This document shows, piece by piece, positions 16,683-25,066 of a stretch of 59,263 nucleotides of DNA. The number at the start of each line of letters is the position of its first letter. Position 1 is the stretch's first letter. Made by a program: the position numbers and the translations under genes. The notes below the pieces were generated by a model. That model saw only the letters and a program-made list of their open reading frames with translations, was not told the DNA's origin and did not search any database. The DNA lies in contig NZ_BONE01000052.1 in assembly GCF_016862555.1 (NCBI RefSeq), positions 1-59,263 on the forward strand, given 5' to 3'. Source of the DNA: Asanoa siamensis. Lineage in GTDB: Bacteria > Actinomycetota > Actinomycetes > Mycobacteriales > Micromonosporaceae.

Positions 16683-16722
16683 CATTTGGGGGTACGCCCG
16701 ACGCCGGGCGTACCCCCAAATG
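16683..16722. terminator. Bidirectional hairpin terminator
   Basis: A perfect 18-bp inverted repeat (16683-16700 and 16705-16722) with the 4-nt loop acgc. It lies between the convergent stops of the GPP34 gene (16661) and the amine oxidase gene (16727). T-rich sequence follows on both sides (tttctc on plus; atttcctt on minus), so it can end transcription both ways. Confidence 0.85.
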
Positions 16723-16726
16723 TTTC

Positions 16727-18616
16727 TCAATGGCAGTGTTTAGCCGTACTGGCCGGAACGTCCAACGTGGGGTTCCGATCGAAGAATCCGGCCGGGCGCA
16801 AGGAGAATCCGCACCGGTCGACGGGCATCACGGGCCAGTCCTCGACCCGCGGGAAATGCGTGCTGCCGAATGTGTGCCAGACCACGATGTCCGCGCCGTC
16901 GATCGACTCGTCGTCGGCGACGAACGCGGGCAGGCCCGCACCGCCCGGGTGCTGGTTGACGTACTCACCGGCGGGGTAGCGCTCGTCCGCGGCGTAGCGG
17001 GTGACCCACAGGTGGTTGCGGGCGAACGCGGCCCGGGCCGAGATCGACGCGCTCTCGTCGGCCAGCAGCGCCGGCTGACCCTCGGGGCGCAGCACGTACG
17101 CCACCGGCTGCCCGAGCCGGTTCGTGCTGTCCGGGTTGGAGATCCGCCACACCCGGCCGACGCTGTTGTCGGCGCTGCGGACGCCCTGCGACTCCGTCGT
17201 CAGCCGGGTCGCGGTGCGGGTGAACGCGTTGCCGTAGGGGTTCGCCTCGCCGACCGGCAGCCGCCGCACGTCGAGCTCGTCGACCGCGTTGGCGACACCG
17301 TCGACCGTCATGTCGAGCCGGGCGCTGAACAGGTGCTGGTGGTACGGCGCACCGAGCCCCGGCGCGATCTCGGTGGCGAACTCGGTGCCCTCGACGAAGG
17401 CGGAGGTGAACACCACACCCGTCGCCTTGACCTCCATCTCGACCGTCCCGTCGAGGTAGAGGTACCAGAAGAAGCCGTAGTCGTAGTTGCCGACCGTGGC
17501 CCAGTAGGAGATGACCAGCCGGCGCTGCCGCCGCGTCTCGGCCGCCTCGGTGAACAGGTCGCTGTGCTTCCACAGCACGCCGAAGTCCTCTTCGTGCAGG
17601 CAGATCGCGTTGGCCACGGTGCGCGGGTTGCCGTCGCCGTCGGCCAGCACCGCGTCGAAGTAGCGGATCTCACCCAGGCAGTCGCAGCCGAGCACGAGCG
17701 AGTTGGCCTGCTGCCCCAGCAGGTACTCGCCGGCGTCGAAGTAGTTCTGCCAGAACCGCACCGGGCTCGGGTCGGCGTACGGCACGACCATCTCGGCGAT
17801 GGACGCGCGGTAGATCAGCGGGCGGTCCTGGATGGACAGTTGGTGCAGGACCAGGCCCTCGCGCGGGTCGAAGCCGACCCGGAACCGCCAGCCCTCCCAG
17901 GTCACCTCGTCGCCGTCGACCTGGAAGCTCGGGCCGTCCGGCTGGGTGATCTCCAGCGCCTTGAGCGTCTCCCGCGGCGGCCCGGTGAACGCCGGGTCGT
18001 CGTAGTTGCCCTCCTCGGCCGGGACGGGCAGCAGCGCGGCGTCGATCAGCTCGACGACCCGCTTCTCGATCAGGTCGACGTACGCGACGAGACCGTCGAT
18101 CGGGTGGGCCCAGCAGTGGTCCTCGGGGCGGTTGGCCACGAAGGAGAGCACCCGCAGCAGCCGCCGGCCGCGCTCGCCCGGCAGGTCGTAGTGGCCCGCC
18201 GACAGCGGACACGGCCGGACCAGGTCGAACTCGGTGATGCCGCGACGCTCGACGGCGGCGCGCCAGCCGGGGTCGCCCTTGACGATCTCGTCGACCGCGA
18301 TGAACTCGTCGAGCAGGATCGGCGGCTGGCCGTCGACGGCCGGGTCGACCTCGACCGCCTCGTCGATCTCCTCGCGGGTCACCGAGGCGACCACGCGGCG
18401 GACCCGGCCGGTGGCCACGTCGAGCAGGGTGGCGTGGACGCGCCGGTCCACCGGCTCGCCCGGCGACCAGGCGATCACCGCGTCCTTCGCCGGCTCCTCC
18501 AGGCCCAGCACGGCGAATCGGGTGGTGGGTGTGAGCAGGTCGTTCTTCTGGAACAGCGTGCGTGCGGCGTCGATCTCGGCGGCGCTGAGCCGCTCCAGGG
18601 GATGACCGGCCGTCAT
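16727..18616 (-). CDS. Copper-containing primary amine oxidase
   Basis: A 629-residue topaquinone amine oxidase that oxidises primary amines to aldehydes, releasing ammonia and hydrogen peroxide. The cofactor-forming tyrosine is Y378 in the consensus VGNYDYG. The catalytic base is D294 in YFDAGEY. Two copper ligands are H426 and H428 in YHQHLFSARLD, and the third lies in the C-terminal segment WHTFGSTHFPRVEDWP. Length and domain order fit the soluble actinobacterial phenethylamine/histamine oxidase group; there is no signal peptide. GAGGTG sits about 6 nt before the ATG. It is followed on the other side by an aldehyde dehydrogenase operon on the same strand, which would consume its aldehyde product (inference). 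Confidence 0.95.
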   Translation of the reverse strand: MTAGHPLERLSAAEIDAARTLFQKNDLLTPTTRFAVLGLEEPAKDAVIAWSPGEPVDRRVHATLLDVATGRVRRVVASVTREEIDEAVEVDPAVDGQPPILLDEFIAVDEIVKGDPGWRAAVERRGITEFDLVRPCPLSAGHYDLPGERGRRLLRVLSFVANRPEDHCWAHPIDGLVAYVDLIEKRVVELIDAALLPVPAEEGNYDDPAFTGPPRETLKALEITQPDGPSFQVDGDEVTWEGWRFRVGFDPREGLVLHQLSIQDRPLIYRASIAEMVVPYADPSPVRFWQNYFDAGEYLLGQQANSLVLGCDCLGEIRYFDAVLADGDGNPRTVANAICLHEEDFGVLWKHSDLFTEAAETRRQRRLVISYWATVGNYDYGFFWYLYLDGTVEMEVKATGVVFTSAFVEGTEFATEIAPGLGAPYHQHLFSARLDMTVDGVANAVDELDVRRLPVGEANPYGNAFTRTATRLTTESQGVRSADNSVGRVWRISNPDSTNRLGQPVAYVLRPEGQPALLADESASISARAAFARNHLWVTRYAADERYPAGEYVNQHPGGAGLPAFVADDESIDGADIVVWHTFGSTHFPRVEDWPVMPVDRCGFSLRPAGFFDRNPTLDVPASTAKHCH

Positions 18617-18688
18617 CGGATCACCTCGTCGTCGAAAGGGGTTACGACGATCGACAAGCTAATCCTGATGAGATCGACTGTCCATGGT

Positions 18689-20785
18689 CTACCGCGCCGC
18701 GCGGGCCGGCGTGATGGGCAGTTCCCGTTGCCGGACCCCGGTGGCGTGCCAGGCCGCGTTGGCGATCGCGGCCGCCACGCCGACGATGCCGATCTCGCCG
18801 AGTCCCTTCACACCGGACGGGTTGAGCTCGTCGTCGGGGTCGTCGACGTAGGTCACGTCGATCTCGCCGACGTCGGCGTTGGTCGCCACGTGGTAGTCGG
18901 CCAGGTTGTGGTTGACCCAGTCGCCGAACCGGCCGTCCATGCTGGACTCCTCCAGCAGGGCCGTGGACAGGCCCATCGTCATGCCGCCGATCGACTGCGA
19001 CCGGGCGGTGAGCGGGTTGACCACCCGGCCGACCGCGTAGACGCCGGTCAGCCGGGGCACCCGGACCTCGCCGGTGGTGACGTCGACCGCGACCTCGGCG
19101 AAGTGCGCGCCGAACGCGTACCGGGCGTAGTCGGCCCGCGCCCCGATCGCCGCCGTGGAGTCGAACGTGCTGGTCAGCCCGTCCGGGGGCAGCGGCTCAC
19201 CGGCCGCCAGCCGGCCGGCCAGCTCCCGGCACGCGGTGACCACCGGCCAGCTCCACGAGGCCGTGCCCATCGACCCGCCCGCGCCCATCGCCGGCCCGAA
19301 CCCGCTGTCGCCGATCAGCACCCGCACCTGGTCGACCGGCACCTCGAGGGCGTCCGCCGCGAGCTGGGTCAGCACCGTCCGGGCGCCGGTGCCGATGTCG
19401 CTCGCCGCCACCCGCACCACGAACGAGCCGTCGGGCAGCGCCGTGGCGTGCGCCGTCGTCGGCGCGGCCCGGGCCGGGTAGTGCGCGCCGGCCACGCCGG
19501 TGCCCCGCCACCAGCGGCCGTCCCGGCGCACCGCCGGCCGCGGATCCCGACCGGCCCAGCCGAAGCGCGACGCGCCGACCCGCAGGCAGTCCGCCAGCCG
19601 CCGGCTGCTGAACGCCTGTCCGGTGGTGGGGTCGACGGCCGGCTCGTTGCGCAGCCGCAGCTCGACGGGGTCGACCCCGCACGCCTCGGCGAGCTCGTCC
19701 ATCGCGGACTCCAGCGCGAAGGAGCCCGGCGCCTCCCCCGGCGCCCGCATCCAGCGTGGCGTCGGCACGTCCAGCGCCACCACCCGGTGGCTGGTACGCA
19801 TGTTCTCGGCCCCGTACATCGGTCGGGAGTAGACCGCGGCCTGCTCGGTGAACTCGTGCAGCCGGGAGGTCTGCAGGGCCGCCCGGTGCTCGAGCGCGAC
19901 CAGCCGGCCGTCCTGGTCGGCGCCGAGCCGGATCCGCTGCGCGGTGGGCGTGCGGTAGCCGGTCAGCGGCCAGAGCTGCGGCCGGGTCAGGGTGACGCGG
20001 ACCGGGCGGCCGACCAGCGTGGCGGCCATCACCGCGAGCACGGTGTCGGGCCGCGGCGGCATGCCCTTGTTGCCGAAGCCCCCTCCGACGTGCTCGGAGA
20101 GCACCCGCAGCGTCCCGGGCGCGAAACCGAACAGCTTGGACAGCGTCGGCACCACCCCGTACGCGTACTGCGTCGAGGTGTGCAGGGTGATCCGCCCGTC
20201 GGACCGGACGGCCGTGGCCGAGTGGGGCTCCATCGCGTTGTTGTGCTGCGCGGGCGTGCGGTACTCGGCGTCGACCACGACGGCGGCGCCGGCCAGAGCG
20301 GCGTCCACGTCACCCTTCCCGGTCACCGTCGGGTTGCGCGGGTTGACGTACTCCGGCTCGTAGAGACCCGGATGGTCGGCGCGGAACACGGTGTCGGGCG
20401 GCTCGGGGAAATAGTCGACCCGCATCCGCTCGGCGGCCTCCCGCGCCCGCTCGGGGGTGTCGGCGACGACCAGCGCGACCGGCGCGCCCCAGTGCGCCAC
20501 CCGGTCGCCCTGGAAGAGAAACAGCGTGCCCTCACCGATGTCCGTCAGCCGCGGCGCGTTGTCCCGGTGCACCACGGCGAGCACGCCCGGCATGGCCAGC
20601 GTCGCCTCGACGTCCAGGTTGAGCACCCGGCCGCGCGGGATCGTCGCCGGCACCACGGCGCCGTAGGCCAGGCCGGGCACCGCGACGTCGCCGGCGTACC
20701 GGGCCCGGCCGGTGACCTTGTCGAGGCCCTCGATCCGGGTCAGCGGGTGGCCCACCGACGGCGCGGCCTGCCAGAACCGGGTCAT
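18689..20785 (-). CDS. Molybdenum-binding subunit of aldehyde dehydrogenase (PaoC-like)
   Basis: A 698-residue xanthine-oxidase-family large subunit. The molybdopterin segments GGFGNKG and MRAPGEAPGSFALESAMDE, and the C-terminal GLGEIG with the catalytic Glu at about 664, are present. The active-site loop is of the APGEAPG type seen in PaoC (YagR) aldehyde oxidoreductases and lacks the AYxCSFR loop of form I CO dehydrogenase, so I do not call CoxL. It overlaps the FAD subunit by ATGA (20782-20785). Complex: alpha-beta-gamma with the next two genes; electrons run from Mo to 2Fe-2S, 4Fe-4S and FAD. Substrate probably aromatic or aliphatic aldehydes, matching the upstream amine oxidase. No cofactor-insertion chaperone (PaoD/XdhC) is adjacent. 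Confidence 0.9.
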   Translation of the reverse strand: MTRFWQAAPSVGHPLTRIEGLDKVTGRARYAGDVAVPGLAYGAVVPATIPRGRVLNLDVEATLAMPGVLAVVHRDNAPRLTDIGEGTLFLFQGDRVAHWGAPVALVVADTPERAREAAERMRVDYFPEPPDTVFRADHPGLYEPEYVNPRNPTVTGKGDVDAALAGAAVVVDAEYRTPAQHNNAMEPHSATAVRSDGRITLHTSTQYAYGVVPTLSKLFGFAPGTLRVLSEHVGGGFGNKGMPPRPDTVLAVMAATLVGRPVRVTLTRPQLWPLTGYRTPTAQRIRLGADQDGRLVALEHRAALQTSRLHEFTEQAAVYSRPMYGAENMRTSHRVVALDVPTPRWMRAPGEAPGSFALESAMDELAEACGVDPVELRLRNEPAVDPTTGQAFSSRRLADCLRVGASRFGWAGRDPRPAVRRDGRWWRGTGVAGAHYPARAAPTTAHATALPDGSFVVRVAASDIGTGARTVLTQLAADALEVPVDQVRVLIGDSGFGPAMGAGGSMGTASWSWPVVTACRELAGRLAAGEPLPPDGLTSTFDSTAAIGARADYARYAFGAHFAEVAVDVTTGEVRVPRLTGVYAVGRVVNPLTARSQSIGGMTMGLSTALLEESSMDGRFGDWVNHNLADYHVATNADVGEIDVTYVDDPDDELNPSGVKGLGEIGIVGVAAAIANAAWHATGVRQRELPITPARAAR

Positions 20786-21765
20786 CGCTCCCCCGCCAGC
20801 CCCGCCAGCACCGCGACGACCAGGTCACGGACCAGCGGCACCTTGTACGCGTTGTCCCGCAGAGGCGTGGCGCTGTCCAGCTCCGCCTCCGCGGCCGCCT
20901 CGAACGCCGCCTCCGTGGCCGGGCCGCCGAGCAGCGCGCGTTCCGCGACCCGGGCCCGCCAGGGGTGGGACGCGACCGCGCCGAGCCCGATCCGCACGTC
21001 GCTGACCAGGCCGTCCTCGACCACGAGCACGGCGGCGACCGAGGCGATCGCGAACGCGTACGACGCCCGCTCCCGGACCTTGCGGTAGGCGGACCGTGCG
21101 CCGGCCGGCAGCGGGGGCAGCGCGACGCCGGTGACCAGCGCGCCGTCCTGGACCGTCAGCTCCAGGTCGGGGCGGTCGCCGACGGGGCGGTAGAAGTCGA
21201 CCAGTGGGATCTCGTGCGGCCCGGCCAGGTCCTGCAGGTCCACCCGGGCGTCGAGGGCCGCGAGCGCGACCGCCAGGTCCGACGGGTGGGTCGCGACACA
21301 GTGGTCGGACGCGCCGAGGATCGCCAGATTGTGGTGCTCGCCCTCGATGGCCGGGCAGCCGGACCCGGGCATCCGCTTGTTGCACGGCTTGGTCGCGTCG
21401 GTGAAGTAGACACAGCGGGTGCGCTGCACCAGGTTGCCGCCGGTGGTGGCCGCGTTGCGCAGCTGCCCCGAGGCGCCGGCCAGCAGCGCCTGGCTGAGCA
21501 CCGGATACCGCTCCCGGACCAGCGGGTGGGCGGCGAGGTCGCTGTTGCGGACCAGGGCGCCGACCCGCAGCGCGGCGCCGTCCTCGGTCACGTCGTCCAG
21601 CGGCAGGCCCGTCACGTCGACCAGCAGCTCCGGGCGCTCGACGCCGAGCTCCATCAGGTCGACGAGGTTGGTGCCGCCGCCCAGGTAGCGGGCCTCCGGG
21701 TTGTCGGCGACCAGCGCGACCGCGGCGTCGACGCTGCGGGCCCGGGCGTAGGCGAACTCGCGCAT
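20782..21765 (-). CDS. FAD-binding subunit of aldehyde dehydrogenase (PaoB-like)
   Basis: A 327-residue subunit with the FAD-binding motif RYLGGGTNLVDLM (residues 27-39) and the second motif NAATTGGNLVQ (about 104-114). Four cysteines at about 118, 128, 137 and 156 (RTRCVYF, PCNK, SGCPAI, DHCVATH) match the extra 4Fe-4S-binding insertion of PaoB and are absent from ordinary CoxM subunits. This is the best evidence that the complex is of the PaoABC type. I start at the ATG at 21765; the same frame reads on upstream as a shadow of the next gene. It ends 2 nt from the small subunit and overlaps the large subunit. Confidence 0.9.
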   Translation of the reverse strand: MREFAYARARSVDAAVALVADNPEARYLGGGTNLVDLMELGVERPELLVDVTGLPLDDVTEDGAALRVGALVRNSDLAAHPLVRERYPVLSQALLAGASGQLRNAATTGGNLVQRTRCVYFTDATKPCNKRMPGSGCPAIEGEHHNLAILGASDHCVATHPSDLAVALAALDARVDLQDLAGPHEIPLVDFYRPVGDRPDLELTVQDGALVTGVALPPLPAGARSAYRKVRERASYAFAIASVAAVLVVEDGLVSDVRIGLGAVASHPWRARVAERALLGGPATEAAFEAAAEAELDSATPLRDNAYKVPLVRDLVVAVLAGLAGER

Positions 21766-21767
21766 CG

Positions 21768-22280
21768 TCAGTCGCCCCCGGCGACCTCGCGGATGGCGGC
21801 CACGATGTGCGGGTACGCGCCGCAGCGGCAGATGTTGCCGGCCATCCGCTCGCGGATCTCCGCGTCGTCGAGGCGCACCGGGCCGGTGCTGACCGCGCTC
21901 GGCCAGCTGGCGGCGAGCTCGTCGAGCATGCCGATCGCGGAGCAGATCTGGCCCGGCGTGCAGTAGCCGCACTGGAACGCGTCGTGCGCGACGAAGGCGG
22001 CCTGCATCGGGTGCGGCTCGTCGTCGGCCAGGCCCTCGACGGTGGTCACCTCGCGGCCGGCCACGGCCACCGCGAGCTGCAGGCAGGAGTTGACCCGGCG
22101 GCCGTCGAGCAGCACGGTGCACGCGCCGCACTGACCGTGGTCGCAGCCCTTCTTGGTGCCCGTCAGGTCGAGCCGGTCGCGGAGCAGGTCGAGCAGCGTG
22201 GTGCGGTTGTCGACGACGAGCTCGACGGGCGCCCCGTTGAGCATGAGGCGCACGGTGCTGGCGAGCTCGGGACCGGCCAT
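21768..22280 (-). CDS. 2Fe-2S subunit of aldehyde dehydrogenase (PaoA-like)
   Basis: A 170-residue iron-sulfur subunit. The plant-type N-terminal cluster uses C46, C51, C54 (GCDHGQCGAC) and C66; the second cluster uses C104, C107 (CGYC), C151 and C153 (CRCG). E. coli PaoA carries a Tat leader; none is seen here, so this complex is predicted cytoplasmic even though a Tat system is encoded elsewhere in the window. First gene of the three-gene operon, two bases ahead of the FAD subunit. The GAGGAG ribosome site is only 2 nt from the ATG, and a TACGGT hexamer lies 9 nt upstream, so a nearly leaderless transcript is possible. Confidence 0.92.
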   Translation of the reverse strand: MAGPELASTVRLMLNGAPVELVVDNRTTLLDLLRDRLDLTGTKKGCDHGQCGACTVLLDGRRVNSCLQLAVAVAGREVTTVEGLADDEPHPMQAAFVAHDAFQCGYCTPGQICSAIGMLDELAASWPSAVSTGPVRLDDAEIRERMAGNICRCGAYPHIVAAIREVAGGD

Positions 22281-22295
22281 GACTCCTCGACCGTA

Positions 22296-22320
22296 CCCGC
22301 CGCGCTGGTTGCGCGGCGGG
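22296..22320 (-). terminator. Hairpin terminator after the metallophosphoesterase
   Basis: A perfect 10-bp stem (cccgccgcgc / gcgcggcggg) with a 5-nt loop, 14 nt past the stop at 22335 on the minus strand and just before the aldehyde dehydrogenase operon. Confidence 0.7.
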
Positions 22321-22334
22321 CACTCAGCGGTGTC

Positions 22335-23705
22335 TCAGTGGCAGGTTCCGGTGCCGCTGTCGTTGTAGGTCCTGCCCGACTGCGGCACGAACTGCCAGTC
22401 GTACGAGGTGGCGTGCAGGGTGAACGTGAGGACGCCGAACGTGTCGCTGTTGCGGGCCTGGCTGTTGGGCTGGATCGTGCCGAAGCCGTAGTGGTCGGCA
22501 CCGCCCATGCCGGCCACGAAGGACCGCAGGCCGCGCGCGTTGTCCAGGCCGCCGTTCGCGTTCATCGGCGCGAACCGCTCGTACTGGTGGTTGTGCCCCC
22601 AGACGACCACGTCCGCGTTCGCGTCGTAGAGCGCCTGGTAGAGCGGGCGGGTCGAGGTGGACGGGGCGTGGTTGGCGCCCGAGGTGTAGAGCGGGTGGTG
22701 CCAGTAGGCCAGCGTGCACGGCCGGGTGTTGGCGGCCAGGTCGTTCTTGAGCCAGGTCACCTGGGCCGAGGTGGCCGACATGCTGATGTTGGAGTTGAGC
22801 GAGACGATGTGCCAGTTGCCGAGGTTGTAGGAGTAGTAGCCCTGGCCGGACGGACCGGCCTGCGAGCCGAAGTAGTTGTAGTAGCCGGTGGCACCCGAGG
22901 TGTTGTAGTCGTGGTTGCCCGGCGCGGGCCGGGTCCGCGACTTGAAGGCGCCCCAGGTCGGCTGGTAGTAGCTGTTGAACTCGTTGGCCGTGCCATTGGT
23001 GTAGACGTTGTCGCCGGTGGTGAACACCGTGCCGGAGATCCCGTTGACCAGCGCCGCCGTGGCGCTGTCACCGGAGCCGGACGTCGCGATGTCGCCGGCA
23101 CCGACCAGCACCGGGTCGCCGCTGGGCGGCGGCGTCGTGGTGCCGGTCGTGACCACGAGCTGCGGCGCGTCGGTGCCGCTCTCCCGCGAGTCGTAGTAGG
23201 CGCCGTCGGTGCTGCTGGACGAGGCGCCGAAGCTGAAGGTGCCGTTGCCCTTGACGACGCTCGTGACGTCGAGCTCGTACCAGCCGTCGGCGGTGACGCT
23301 GCCGATCGAGCCGACCGACGCGCCGTCGACGGCGGGCTGGTTGTTCCAGGTGGTGCCGGTCTCCGACCACGTCGTGTTGGACATCGCCCGGAACGCGCCG
23401 CCGTTGTTGCTGCCGTCGTTGCCGGAGATCGTCCGGAGCCGGAGCTTGGCGGAGGAGACGGTGCCGCTGACGCCGCTCACCGAGAACCGCAGGAACAGCC
23501 GGCGGACCGGGCTGTTGTCGACCGTGACCTGGGTCGACGTGCCGTAGTTCGTCGAAGCGGTGTCCTGCTGCACGTAGGTGTCCGCGGACGGCCGGAACGT
23601 CGTGGTCGCGGCTGCTGCGGGTGTGGTGTTGCTCAGCACGGCGGCGATGATGCCGCCGGCCAGGACGGTCGCCGTGGTGGCGCCGGCCAGGATACGGATG
23701 CGCAT
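22335..23705 (-). CDS. Secreted metallophosphoesterase with N-terminal DNRLRE/CBM96-like domain
   Basis: A 456-residue exported protein. Residues 1-33 are a Sec signal peptide with an AAA cleavage region. Residues about 35-185 are a beta-rich domain (RPSADTYVQQDTASTNYGTS start, LFLRFSVSGVSG strand) of the DNRLRE/CBM96 type that binds cell wall or polysaccharide. A short Pro/Thr linker follows, then a calcineurin-like phosphoesterase with the full motif set: GAGDIA, GDNVY, GNHDY, WHHPLY and GHNHQYER, providing the two-metal ligands. It likely releases phosphate from extracellular phosphoesters. It is divergent from an operon that includes a PAP2 phosphatase. No TAT twin-arginine is present. 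Confidence 0.92.
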   Translation of the reverse strand: MRIRILAGATTATVLAGGIIAAVLSNTTPAAAATTTFRPSADTYVQQDTASTNYGTSTQVTVDNSPVRRLFLRFSVSGVSGTVSSAKLRLRTISGNDGSNNGGAFRAMSNTTWSETGTTWNNQPAVDGASVGSIGSVTADGWYELDVTSVVKGNGTFSFGASSSSTDGAYYDSRESGTDAPQLVVTTGTTTPPPSGDPVLVGAGDIATSGSGDSATAALVNGISGTVFTTGDNVYTNGTANEFNSYYQPTWGAFKSRTRPAPGNHDYNTSGATGYYNYFGSQAGPSGQGYYSYNLGNWHIVSLNSNISMSATSAQVTWLKNDLAANTRPCTLAYWHHPLYTSGANHAPSTSTRPLYQALYDANADVVVWGHNHQYERFAPMNANGGLDNARGLRSFVAGMGGADHYGFGTIQPNSQARNSDTFGVLTFTLHATSYDWQFVPQSGRTYNDSGTGTCH

Positions 23706-23713
23706 GACCTCGG

Positions 23714-23719
23714 AATCTA
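23714..23719 (-). promoter_or_regulatory. -10 hexamer (metallophosphoesterase)
   Basis: TAGATT on the minus strand lies 8 nt before the ATG at 23705. A GAGG sequence also lies in the gap, so initiation may or may not need a Shine-Dalgarno contact. Confidence 0.45.
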
Positions 23720-23824
23720 CGTCGATGAATGAACATGATCGCGTCGTACGGGTGAACGGCGGACAGCGATCTGTTCATCCGGCGGGTGTTGTCACGATCC
23801 GGCACGGGATACAGGGTGATCCGC

Positions 23825-25066
23825 GTGTACCTGTCCACGATCGACCGGCCCGCCGCCGGCAAGGGACGGCGCGGTGCGGCCCTCGTCGGTGGCAACGTCG
23901 TCGCGCTCGGCACCGTCAGCCTGGTCACCGACGTCTCCGCCGAGATGGTCACGGCCGTCCTGCCGCTCTACCTGGTGCTCGGCCTGCACCTGAGCCCGCT
24001 CGCGTACGGCGTGGTCGACGGGGTCTACACCGGCGCGACCGCGCTGCTGCGGATCGTCGGCGGCTACGTGGCCGACCGGGTGCGCGGGCACAAGGTGCTG
24101 GCCGGTGCCGGCTACGCCCTGTCGGCGGTCGCCAAGCTCGGGCTGCTGGCCGCCGGGCGGTCGCTGGCGGGCATCGGGTTCGTGGTCGCGGTCGACCGGA
24201 TGGGCAAGGGGCTGCGCACCGCGCCCCGGGACGCGCTGATCACGTTGTCGACGCCACCGGACGCGTTGGGGCGCGCGTTCGGCGTGCACCGGACGATGGA
24301 CGCGGTCGGTGCCTTCCTCGGTCCGCTCGTCGCGCTGGCCGTGCTGGCCGGGTCGGGGCAGTCGTACGACGCGGTCTTCGTGACCAGTTTCTGCGTGGCG
24401 CTGCTCGGGGTCGCGGTGCTGGTGCTCTTCGTGCGCGAACGGCCACCGTCGGCGTCGGTCGCCGCTCCCCCGCGGCCGTCGGTGCGGGACGCCGTCGCGC
24501 TGCTGCGCTCGGGTGACCTGCGGCGGCTGCTGCTGGCCGCGGTGCTGCTCGGGGTCGCGACGATCGGCGACGGGTTCGTCTATCTCATGCTGCAGCGGCG
24601 CACCGAGATCGGGCTGCTCTGGTTCCCGCTGCTGGCCGTCGGCACGAGCCTGGCCTTCCTGTTGCTGGCCGCGCCGCTGGGTGTGCTCGCGGACCGCATC
24701 GGGCGGCGGCTCGTGCTGCTCGCCGGGTACGCCGCGCTCGCGGTCACCTACCTGTTGCTCGGCGCGCCCGTCGGTGGGTGGGCGCTGCTCGTGCCGGCAC
24801 TGGCGGCGTACGGGCTCTACTACGCCGCGACCGACGGGGTGCTGATGGCGCTGGCCGGGCCGCTGCTGCCGGACGGCCTGCGGGCGACCGGGCTCGCGCT
24901 GGTCCAGACCGGGCAGGCGCTGGCCTATCTGGCGTCGTCGGTGCTGTTCGGGCTGGCCTGGTCGGCGTGGGGGCCGGGCGCGGCCGTACTCGCCGCGGCG
25001 GGGGTCGCGATCGTCGCCGGTGGGACCACCGCCGGCTTGCTCTTCCACAAAGGACGAACGGCGTGA
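23825..25066 (+). CDS. MFS transporter
   Basis: A 413-residue, 12-segment major facilitator. Near residues 80-90 the loop 2-3 motif reads GGYVADRVRGHK, the MFS motif A, and it recurs after the seventh segment as GVLADRIGRRL. The DRMGKGLRTAPRDALI segment resembles a subgroup of actinobacterial drug or metabolite exporters. The start is uncertain: GTG 23816 and GTG 23825 are both possible, and I chose the second, which lies 9 nt after a TACAGG element. It is coupled by a GTGA overlap to the beta-propeller gene, so the two are probably one functional unit. Substrate unknown. Confidence 0.85.
   Translation: MYLSTIDRPAAGKGRRGAALVGGNVVALGTVSLVTDVSAEMVTAVLPLYLVLGLHLSPLAYGVVDGVYTGATALLRIVGGYVADRVRGHKVLAGAGYALSAVAKLGLLAAGRSLAGIGFVVAVDRMGKGLRTAPRDALITLSTPPDALGRAFGVHRTMDAVGAFLGPLVALAVLAGSGQSYDAVFVTSFCVALLGVAVLVLFVRERPPSASVAAPPRPSVRDAVALLRSGDLRRLLLAAVLLGVATIGDGFVYLMLQRRTEIGLLWFPLLAVGTSLAFLLLAAPLGVLADRIGRRLVLLAGYAALAVTYLLLGAPVGGWALLVPALAAYGLYYAATDGVLMALAGPLLPDGLRATGLALVQTGQALAYLASSVLFGLAWSAWGPGAAVLAAAGVAIVAGGTTAGLLFHKGRTA

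Noticed and set aside
16683-16722. Insertion-sequence end or attachment site
   Set aside because: The repeat arms are adjacent with a 4-nt loop, lie between two convergent stops, and no transposase or target duplication is present.
16730-21088. A very long plus-strand open frame over the amine oxidase and aldehyde dehydrogenase genes
   Set aside because: It is the antisense of genes with clear catalytic motifs. Its residue content (Arg, Gly, His and Val-rich) is the usual product of high-GC antisense frames.
18689-22280. Carbon monoxide dehydrogenase (CoxMSL)
   Set aside because: The large subunit has the APGEAPG loop instead of AYxCSFR, and the FAD subunit has the PaoB four-cysteine insertion.
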